Assembly: GCA_902767365.1 (NCBI GenBank)
Contig: CACXGX010000035.1
Coordinates: forward strand, 1 to 44,383
DNA: 44,383 bases
Origin: an uncultured Erysipelotrichaceae bacterium
Lineage (GTDB): Bacteria > Bacillota_I > Bacilli_A > RF39 > UBA660
Reading direction: 5' to 3'
Shown here: positions 1 through 8,700 of the stretch, in pieces
Numbering within the stretch: the first letter of the stretch is position 1
Layout: every line of letters starts with the position of its first letter
Notes under the pieces: model-generated
Databases searched by the model: none
What the model saw: only the letters and a program-made list of their open reading frames with translations
Told to the model about the DNA's origin: nothing
Position numbers and translations under genes: made by a program

Positions 1-2
1 CA

Positions 3-167
3 GAACGTGAACCTATATTTTGCCTAAGTAAAGATACAACAGAATATTCTGATGGGCAAGTAAGATCTTGTACTGGATTAGGATATATAATATATCATTA
101 TGAAAGAGATAGTTACAAAGGTATAGAATATGGTCCTTTCTGGTCAAAAGATAGAAGTGCAGATTAA
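3..167 (+). CDS. C-terminal fragment of an unidentified protein (5' end outside window)
   Basis: An open frame runs from the window edge to a TAA at 165-167 and gives the last 54 residues of a protein ending in WSKDRSAD. It contains two Cys and several Tyr/Trp (GYIIYHYERDSY, YGPFWSKD). I do not recognise the family. That the frame is coding is supported by an intrinsic terminator immediately after the stop. The remaining N-terminal part lies upstream of the window, so no function is proposed. Confidence 0.6.
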   Translation, partial: EREPIFCLSKDTTEYSDGQVRSCTGLGYIIYHYERDSYKGIEYGPFWSKDRSAD

Positions 168-172
168 AATAT

Positions 173-202
173 AAAGCAAGAATCACGTATTCTTGCTTTT
201 TT
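173..202 (+). terminator. intrinsic terminator
   Basis: AAAGCAAGAAT (173-183) and ATTCTTGCTTT (189-199) form an 11-bp stem around loop CACGT, ending in a run of T. It lies 5 nt after the stop of the first partial gene. Confidence 0.85.
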
Positions 203-256
203 ATTTACATAAATATAATAATAATATATAATATGAACATAGATTGAGGTGCAAAA

Positions 257-1165
257 ATGGATAATAACAATCATTTGAGTAATCAATTATGGCAAGAAAT
301 TGATAGAATAAAAAGTATGGCAATACTTGAAAAAAATGAAGAAAAATCAGTTCAAATAGCAATTGATGAAATTGTAAAATTAACATCAATTGATGATATT
401 CAAATATTTCGAACTGATAAAAAAACTAGTATAATGCAACTTTATGCAAAACATAAAAGTAAAACATTAATTTCAAAAAATAAAATTGATAATAATAAAA
501 TATTATCATTAAATATTGAAACTGATAAATATATTTATACTTTGTTTATAAAGAAAAATAAAGGATTAGTTGATAAAGAAAAAATATCATTTATTATTAG
601 TAATATAATAAAAATAGTATTAATTGAAAAAGAATATATAAATAGCCTTAAAAATATGGCATATTTTGATGCATTAACTGGAGTTTACAGCAGAATGTAT
701 TATAATAAGTATGTTGATACTAAAATAAAAAAACAAAAGATAGTTGTAACAGTAATGGATTTATTTAGACTGCATTACATTAATAACACATTTGATCATA
801 TTGCAGGAGACAATTATATTATCGAAGCATCGAATGCTTTAAAAACTGTGTGTGATGAAAATGATATAATATTTAGAACAGGTGGAGACGAGTTTGTTAT
901 AATTTCAGTTAAATCAAACACTAAAAAAATGACTCAAAAAATAGAAAAAGCTAACGAAATAATAAAAGAATCTACATTAGCTAAAAAAATAAATGCAGAT
1001 TTACTTATAAATTATGGAGTAGCAGAGGGAAAAGATAATTATAATGGTCTACTTAAAGAAGCAGAAGCAAAATTAAAAGCAAGTAAAGATGAAATATATA
1101 AAAAATTAGGCTTTGAAAGAAGAGCACCAAGAAAAATAAAAAGCAGTGAAAAAGAAATAAAATAA
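257..1165 (+). CDS. GGDEF-domain protein, probable diguanylate cyclase with N-terminal sensor-like domain
   Basis: This 302-residue protein would make cyclic di-GMP from two GTP in the cytoplasm. Residues ~1-125 look like a GAF-type sensor: an amphipathic helix, then alternating strands. No membrane segment is visible. The C-terminal ~170 residues carry GGDEF landmarks: FDALTGVYSR, a divergent metal/guanine loop (MDLFRLHYINNTFDHIAGD), and the signature RTGGDEFVII. In canonical enzymes the loop reads DIDxFKxIND; here the first Asp and the Asn are kept but the second Asp is Phe and the following Asp is Asn. No RxxD inhibitory site is evident upstream of the signature. SD GAGGTG (245-250) supports the start at 257, and a terminator follows. 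It appears monocistronic. Family assignment is firm; catalytic activity is inferred. Confidence 0.88.
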   Translation: MDNNNHLSNQLWQEIDRIKSMAILEKNEEKSVQIAIDEIVKLTSIDDIQIFRTDKKTSIMQLYAKHKSKTLISKNKIDNNKILSLNIETDKYIYTLFIKKNKGLVDKEKISFIISNIIKIVLIEKEYINSLKNMAYFDALTGVYSRMYYNKYVDTKIKKQKIVVTVMDLFRLHYINNTFDHIAGDNYIIEASNALKTVCDENDIIFRTGGDEFVIISVKSNTKKMTQKIEKANEIIKESTLAKKINADLLINYGVAEGKDNYNGLLKEAEAKLKASKDEIYKKLGFERRAPRKIKSSEKEIK

Positions 1166-1168
1166 GTC

Positions 1169-1202
1169 AAAAGAATTAATTAAATAATTAATTCTTTTTT
1201 TG
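1169..1202 (+). terminator. intrinsic terminator
   Basis: AAGAATTAATTA (1171-1182) pairs with TAATTAATTCTT (1185-1196), followed by a T tract. It ends the GGDEF transcript and separates it from the toxin locus. Confidence 0.85.
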
Positions 1203-1290
1203 TTCTAAAAAAGTAAGAAATATGTTAATATTATATTAATAATAGATGATAGGTATCATTAGACCATACGTTTTATGATATGAAGAAAGG

Positions 1291-1324
1291 ATATATACAT
1301 ATAATTAACAAAATGTGTATATAT
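1291..1324 (+). promoter_or_regulatory. leader hairpin between an SD-like site and the first toxin-locus start codon
   Basis: ATATATACA (1291-1299) pairs with TGTATATAT (1316-1324). The SD-like AGAAAGG ends at 1290, directly before the stem, and the ATG is at 1335, ten bases after it. If the hairpin forms, the SD is brought to about 10 nt from the start. No other SD precedes this gene. The arrangement is seen; the role is inference. Confidence 0.35.
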
Positions 1325-1334
1325 AAGTGTAAAA

Positions 1335-2111
1335 ATGAGTAATGGAATTATTGATATAAGAGAATCAGAATTTGATGAAACTGCAAGTAAATTAAATAGA
1401 TCAAATACAAACTTAAATAACATGTCAATAAATGGAAAAAAGCAATTTGAAAAACTTAATTCAACGGGAATGTTAAGTAAAACATCTTCACTTGTAAGGA
1501 AACAAACAAATATAATATCTAATCAAATAAAAGGTTTAGAGAAATCTTTGCGACATACATATGACAATTATAATATATTAGAAAATGAATTATATGAAAA
1601 AGTATGCAATATAAAAAGCCCACAAATTTTTTATAAATATGATTCATCAAGTGATATAACAACGAATCATAACGATTTAAATAAAGATGATGGAAAAGCA
1701 ATAAATGCTAATAATGATAACAATAAAAAGGAATTAAATTTTAAAGATGTATTAGAATACAATAGTAAATTAAAAAGTATAATTAAAGAATATGAAGAAC
1801 TAAATGGAGAAATTGATATAAAAACAAATAAAGATATATTAAAAAATATAAAGAAAGAAGAAGTATCAATTGACTCAGAAATAGAAAATAATACAATAGA
1901 AGGAAATATATTAGAAAATATAAACAAACAAGTAAATGAAGCAAATCCTGAATTAAATGATAACTTTAAAATTAGTAAAATATATATGAAAAAAGCAAAT
2001 AATAATGAATCAAAAGAAACAAATTACGATGATGAATATAAAATGATTAGAGAAGAAATAAGAAAAAAACTAAATAATGGTAATTATATTTTAGTAAATT
2101 ATAAAAAATAA
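1335..2111 (+). CDS. helical T7SS partner-like protein, first gene of the toxin locus
   Basis: A 258-residue hydrophilic protein with no signal peptide, membrane segment or recognised domain. Residues ~1-95 are predicted mostly helical. A low-complexity Asn/Asp-rich linker follows (~105-130, SSSDITTNHNDLNKDD), then a Glu/Lys/Asn-rich tail. Size, helical head and position, ten nucleotides before a WXG100-like gene and upstream of a giant toxin, match the small helper genes that accompany LXG-type type VII toxins (Lap/Esx-like partners). That role is inferred from context. The start at 1335 lacks an adjacent SD (see the leader hairpin). The gene belongs to one apparent transcript running to 14133. 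Confidence 0.6.
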   Translation: MSNGIIDIRESEFDETASKLNRSNTNLNNMSINGKKQFEKLNSTGMLSKTSSLVRKQTNIISNQIKGLEKSLRHTYDNYNILENELYEKVCNIKSPQIFYKYDSSSDITTNHNDLNKDDGKAINANNDNNKKELNFKDVLEYNSKLKSIIKEYEELNGEIDIKTNKDILKNIKKEEVSIDSEIENNTIEGNILENINKQVNEANPELNDNFKISKIYMKKANNNESKETNYDDEYKMIREEIRKKLNNGNYILVNYKK

Positions 2112-2120
2112 GGTGATTAT

Positions 2121-2435
2121 ATGAATTTAAGAGTCAATCATGAAGAAATAAATAATTTTTATGATCTATCAAAAAATGAAAGTGAATTTATAAGAGAAAA
2201 AATAGACTTTTGGATAAAGAAAATAGATGAATTAAAAGAAATATGGCAAGGAGAAGATGCAGATACATTTTATGATAATGCTACATCATATTTAAAGAAT
2301 ATGTATATATTGCCAGAATTTTATGATTCAATAGATGATTTTATTATAAATGCAAACAGACAATATAGAAATACTGATTTATTATCTAAAAAAGAATTCC
2401 AAAAGATTACAGATTTGGAGGAATATGATGTCTAA
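2121..2435 (+). CDS. WXG100/Esx-like small secreted partner
   Basis: This 104-residue protein has the size and hairpin plan of WXG100 proteins: helix, a turn with W42-Q-G44 (EIWQGEDADTFYD), then a second helix. A YxxxD-type type VII secretion tail is visible (Y-R-N-T-D near residue 87). Such proteins pair with T7SS substrates and help target them to the EssC ATPase; here the presumed client is the giant toxin two genes downstream. SD AAGGTGAT lies just before the ATG. The stop overlaps the next start by 8 nt, implying translational coupling. The WxG motif is seen; secretion is inferred. No T7SS core genes are present in the window. Confidence 0.75.
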   Translation: MNLRVNHEEINNFYDLSKNESEFIREKIDFWIKKIDELKEIWQGEDADTFYDNATSYLKNMYILPEFYDSIDDFIINANRQYRNTDLLSKKEFQKITDLEEYDV

Positions 2436-2751
2436 TATAGTAATAAAAGATTCGAGAAAATTTGAAAAAATAATAGACGAATTAGAAAAAACAATCCCTG
2501 CCATAGAAGATTCTTTTGAAACTCAAAATAAGAACTATAAAATAATCGAAAATACAGATAATTATAGAGGAAAATGTCAAGAAGTAATAAATGAAAAATA
2601 TAAAGAAGTAAAAAACAATTATAATTCAATTGATGAAGCATTAATAAATTATATAAAATTTTTAAAGATAACATTAAACAACTATAAGAGATATGAAGAA
2701 ACAACAAATACAACAATCAATAATAATGAATATGAACTAAATGTAAACTAG
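2428..2751 (+). CDS. second small helical T7SS partner (WXG100-like, Tyr in place of Trp)
   Basis: A 107-residue helical-hairpin protein starting MSNIVIKDSRKF. I chose the ATG at 2428 rather than upstream in-frame codons because SD GGAGG (2417-2421) lies 6 nt before it. Mid-protein NYRGKCQEV stands where WXG100 proteins have WxG. A YxxxE (YKRYE) occurs near the C-terminus, like a type VII export tag. The protein overlaps the preceding gene by 8 nt and is followed 16 nt later by the giant toxin, whose SD region AAATAAGGTGAT is nearly identical to that of the WXG gene. The pair probably forms a heterodimer or chaperone complex for the toxin N-terminus (inference). Confidence 0.65.
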   Translation: MSNIVIKDSRKFEKIIDELEKTIPAIEDSFETQNKNYKIIENTDNYRGKCQEVINEKYKEVKNNYNSIDEALINYIKFLKITLNNYKRYEETTNTTINNNEYELNVN

Positions 2752-2766
2752 AAATAAGGTGATTTT

Positions 2767-5700
2767 ATGGCTACTAGAAAATACTTAGTAGGAAAATACG
2801 AAGAATATTATAATTCTTTTCAAGGAGAAAACGCGGCATCTAATAAAGCATCAGCATATATAACTGAGTTAACAAACATGGTAACAGAATTTAATAACAT
2901 TAGTCAAACAATGGTATATTTTAGTGGTGAAACAAAAGATGCTATGACAAATGAGGCCATAAATCAAATTATGGAAGAGTTTAAATTAACTCAACAAAAT
3001 TTGCAAGAAACATTAGGACCAAGTTGCGAAGTAATAGATTATATAAGTTCTGCATTAAATGAAATGAAGATAAAAGAAGATGATTATCTTCAAAAACAAT
3101 ACGAATTAGAAAGACTAGAAAAAGAATTAAATAGTCTTGGAGGAAAGTGGAATACAACAGAAACTAGTGAGAAACAACAAAGTGATATAGAAAGACATAA
3201 TAAAGCAGTAGAACAAAAAGAAAATGAAATAGAAGCAAAAGAAGAAGAAATAAATACATTAGAAAAAGAATTAGATTTATTAAAAGAAAATATAGATCTT
3301 GCAATTGAAAAAATTGAAGGATTTGAATCACAACTAAAAGACTTTTCTAATTATATGTCATTAACAGGAACAGTATTTGGAATAAATGGAGCTAATGAAT
3401 TTTCAGGTTATAGTTTAGAAGAAAAATTGAATTATATTCAAACAATAATAGACAACTATGATACGATATATAAATCATTGAATGACTTATATGAAAAACA
3501 ATATGGAAAAGGATTTACTTTTAGTAGAGAAGACTTTAATAATTTAGACTTAATATTTGATGCATTTGATTTATATTGGATGGCAGGAGTAAATAAAGAT
3601 TCTTTAAAAACAAGTTCATATAATGAAAATGTATTATTAAATATAGAAAAATTAACAAAGATAATCGGTTATTGCAATACAAGTGGAGTAATTGAAAAAA
3701 TTGGAAAATATATAGATGGAGCAAGTTGGATTGATTCAGGATTACAAGACTTTTATTGGGAAAATTCTCCAAATATAATGAAAATAAATGTTTTTGGAGA
3801 AAATGATTTAAAACAAAGATTAAAAAATAATTATGGGGTTTCAGAAAGTGAAGTAAGAAACTTTTTAAAAGGCAAATTTGAAGTATTTAGAGGATCATTT
3901 GAAAATTTAAAAACTAGCTATGGTGAATATCAAAATTTAGCAACAGTAATGTCAGTAATAAAAGAAAAAATGAACAATTTAAATACAGCAAAGAAAATAT
4001 TACCATTTGAAGCAGAAACATTAAATTCAGATTTCCAAGATTACTTAAATAAGAACTATGATGGATATAGATATTTAAATGCAGATAAAATGTCAGTAAT
4101 GAGTCAAAAAGAAATAGCATTATATGATTACTTATATCATAATAAATCAAAACAAGAAGCAGATAAATATTTAGGAGCTTTAGAAAATGCAATAAACCAA
4201 AGAATTGGAGCAAAGAATGCAGCACAATATATTGAATGGATAAAAGAAGATGGGTTTACAGTTGGAGATTTATTTAGAACAGGCGGAGAAGGATTAAAAG
4301 ATGGAGTAAGAGGTTTTGGAGAAGGACTCGGTAAATTATTTACAGCATGGGCAATAGAAGAAGGAGAAAAGTCTGCTCTAGATTACGAATTAATGTATAA
4401 AACACAATATATGCAGCGCTTAATGAATGATCCATCATTTATAGACCAAGAAACAAATAAAAATTGGATGGGGCTAACCGATTTAACAGCATGGTATAAT
4501 ACAGGTTCCTCAATTGGAAATATGGTAATTCCATCTATCGTAGGAATGATACCAGGTGGCCAACCATTATCATCAATATTATTTGGTATGTCTATAGCAG
4601 GAAACACTGCAGCAGAAGCAAAATCTTCAGGCTATAGTACAGCACAAGCATATTTATATGGTGGATTAACTGGATTATCAGAAGCAGTAACAGAGAAGAT
4701 GCTTGGAGGTATTCAAGGATTATCAGAAAAAGCTCTTGGAAGAAATATTCTTACTAATATGTTTAATGAAGGACTTGAAGAATTTGTCCAAGAACCACTA
4801 GATAGATTAACAAGAATGGCTATACTGCATGAAGAAATGGATTTTTCTCATGAAGGACTTCAGGAATTATTAAATACAGGAATACAATCATTTAAATTTG
4901 GAGCCTTATCAGCAGGAATAATGCAAGGCTCAACTGGAGTAGTAACAAAAGGATTAGATATAGCAACAAAAATTGCAAGCCCAGTATTGCTAAATAGTGA
5001 AGGAAAAGCTGTAGTAAATCCTTTAACAGGGAAAAATGTAAAGAAGTATACTTCCTTTGCACAATTCAGTCAAAATATAGAATCAAAAAGAGCAATTAAA
5101 GGTGCTAATTCAGCAATAGATAACGCTCTTTCAAAAATAAATAATGGAGAAACTCTATCATTAAGTGAAAAAATTAATCTTAATAAAAAAATTGATAATT
5201 TATCAGTAGAAGAATTGTCAAAAATTAATAAAAAGTTAAGTCAAGAACAGCAAGAAATAATTAAAAGAGCAGTTGATGGAATCCCAACAAAAAGTAAAGA
5301 TACGCTTGCTAAAATAGATTTATCGGAAAAAATAAATCAAATAAATGAAGCAAAAGATTCATTAAAAAATATTGAGTTTAACGAAGATGATTTTAAAGAT
5401 GCAGTTACAAGAGATGGAAGAACTTTAGCAGATTATATTGTAGAGAAAAAAGCAGATGCCCTAGATACAACAACAAGAGATAATATTGAAAAAGCCTCTC
5501 CAAAAGTATTAAAAGATATTGATAAAATAATTGAAAAAAATGAGAAATATGCTGAAAAATTAGCTCAAAAACAACAAAAGCAAATAGAAAAAATGATTAG
5601 TAAACAAGAAAAAGCTAATCAAGAACAAAAAGAAAGCATTAAAGACAAAATAATATCTAAAGTAAGAGATGCAGTAACATCACCAGCATATGCTGAAGAA

Positions 5701-8700
5701 GAAATTAACAATTCACATGAATTAAGTGATAGTGAACTAGAAAAAGTACAAGCAGGAGTTCCAAATGTTAATAACAATAGAACTACAACTAATGTCCAAA
5801 ATAGATCAACACAAAATGAAAGAATTGAATCAAATCAACAAAATTCTGAAGAATTAAGTGATAATGAATTAGAAAATGTTCGCGGAGGAATACCTAACGT
5901 AGTTAATACTACTACAACAACTAATGTAGAAAATAGAACAAAACAAGATGTAGATCACTCAACTAAAAATCAACAAGAAGTAGTTGCAGCAAGTACAGCA
6001 GTAATGTCTTCTAATATAGCTTTAATGCAAGAATTATCTAAAAATAATGAACAAAATAATAACAAGTCACAAGAGTTAAGTGATAGTGAATTAGAAAAAG
6101 TACAAGCAGGAGTTCCTAATATTGGATATAGTGCAACTACAACAAACGTAGCAAATAGAGTAAGTCAAAGTAGTTTACAAGAATTAAGTGATAGTGATCT
6201 AGAAAAAGCACAAGCAGGAGTTCCTAATATTGGTTATAATACAACAACAAATGCAACAAATAAAATAAATCAAACTGAAAGTACTCAAACAAAACAAGAT
6301 AATAAAGATGTATTGTTTAATGAGTTTGAAGCTTTAAACAAAAATCAAACTTCATTCACTACAAATGAAGTAGAAACCCAAAAACAAGATTCTTCAAAAC
6401 TAGTAGAAGAATTTCTTAAATCAAAATTTGATTTAAGTAAAAGTTACTTTAATATTCAAGAAGTATTAAATCAAAAAGGACAATATTATAAAAATATTCA
6501 GAATTTATATAAAGAATATCTTGATATTGCACCTGATGCAAAGCAACAGCAAGTTGTAGCAGATATATTATTTAATGGTAGTTATGGTAATTTACAATTT
6601 GATACAAATAAAAGTATTAATAATAATGCTGAAATGGAAATATATAGAAGACTATCTATGGCAGCCTTATATTTAGCTAATCCAGATACATTTAATTCAT
6701 TAGTTGACATGAATGTAAATGTATTCCATGGTACAAATTCCTCTAGTTTAGGAAGTATTCTAGAAAATGGTTTAATGAGTGGAAAAGTACAGGAACAAAA
6801 TGATAAAAAAGTAACAACTGGAGAATGGAGTAGAATCGGTGGATTTGGTGGTGTACAACGTTCATTTATAAGTTTTTCAGATATATTTGATATGGCATCA
6901 AGATATGCTAAAAGTGGTGACGATGGATCGTTTGAAATCATCGTTGGTACTTCAAAAGACAATATAACAGATTTAATAGATAGTGGAATGAGTTCTGGTT
7001 TACCAGAAATCGGTATAGCTGGCAGATTCCCTGCTGATAGAATTAAAACTTTAATAGTTCCAGGAGATAAGGTACCATTAGTTCAAAAAATGGTAGGAAA
7101 TAAAAATATAAAAGTATTATCACTAGATGGATATAAAGAAGGAAATGTAGGATTTTATTATAATGACGGAGATATAAATGTATCACCTGATTCAGTAGAA
7201 ATACTAAAAGATATTGTTAAAAAGAGAGTTGAACAAAATACAAACACACAAGAATCAAACAAGAGAAAAAGAAACATCTATGAAGTAGAAGAAGAAGCAA
7301 AAAATATGGAAGTTAAATCATTTGAAGACATTAAAAAGTTAAATGAATTATCAAAAGAAGCAAGTGATTTAATGATGACAGAAGTAAGAGCAATAGATGT
7401 TTCTGTTGGAATATCAGAAAGGGTATTTGATTCTATATATAAGCAAACATTTACAGAAGAAGACTTTAGTAAAATGAGTGATGATGATTTAAAACTAATA
7501 CTAAAAAATGAATTATCAGAAGAAAGTAAAAAAGCCTTCACAAGAATGTTAGAAAATGAAACATTTAAAGCAAGAGTAGATAATATAACAAGTCAAAGTG
7601 AAACGAGTCAAGTAGCTCAAAACAATTCTGAAGAACTAAGTGATGATGAATTAGAAAACATTCGTGGTGGAATACCAAATATTGGATATAACACAGTAAG
7701 TAATGATGAAAATATAACAAACACACAAGAATCAAACGGGAGAAAAAGAAACATCTATGAAATAGAAGAAGAAGCAGAAAATATGGAAGTTAAATCATTT
7801 GAAGACATTAAAAAGTTAAATGAACTATCTAAAGCAGCAAAAGATTTAATGATGACAGAAGAAAGAGCAATAGATGTTTCTGTTGGAATATCAGAAAAAG
7901 TATTTGAATCTATGTATAAACTAACATTTACAGAAGAAGACTTTAGAAATATGAGTGATAGTGATTTAAAAATAATAATAAAAAATGAATTATCAGAAGA
8001 AAGTAAAGAAGTCTTCTCAAGAATGTTAGAAAATGAAACATTCGAAAACAAAATTATGAGTTTAATTACTAGTGACCCAAACTTATCCATTAATGAAAAT
8101 ATAGCAAATATGTTAAATCTTCAAAAAGTGGTTAATAATTATTTTTCCTTAAAAGATAGAATATCAATTTCATTAGATACCATATATAATAATTCAAATG
8201 TAATTGTACCTTATGAAGTATTTGAGGATTATACAAAAGAACATGGAAACATAATAGGTCCAATAACAAATTACACAAATTCGATAGAAAATTTAGCTAA
8301 ATTTTTAAAATCAAATATAGAAACAAAATATACTATTAATATTGGGTGTATTGATGATTATACTGATTTAGGAACTAATATTGGTGCTTTATATTATGAA
8401 TATGGAATAGATGCTGATGTATCATGCCAATTATATAAAAATAACAATTTCAATACAGTAGTTTTATCAACAAAAGATTTTGAATATAACGAAGATTCTA
8501 TAATTGAATCAATAAAAGAACTAAAAGCAAGAGCAAGCAAAAAAACATATAATTTTACTGATTTATTTATTGATGAGTCTAATTATATAGATTTGCGACA
8601 TTTTTATGTTACAGATAGAATAAGACAAGTAATTATTGAAACTATACAGAATAATTCTCAAATAAATTACACAATTAATAGTATAGATTATTATAAAATA

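Noticed and set aside
201..389. Minus-strand frames opposite the coding genes, including long ones such as 21966-22358 and 6582-6962
   Set aside because: They overlap confident plus-strand genes, have Leu/Tyr/His-rich low-complexity translations typical of antisense AT-rich DNA, and lack SD sites.
1246..1259. Palindrome ATGATA-GG-TATCAT upstream of the toxin locus, possibly a Fur/PerR-type operator
   Set aside because: It is only a 6+6 inverted repeat in AT-rich DNA, and its spacing does not match the Fur 7-1-7 arrangement; too weak to call.
5670..5705. Signal-peptidase-like site (SPAYA-EE) ahead of leader copy 1
   Set aside because: No hydrophobic core precedes it; the residues before are Lys/Asp-rich and helical.
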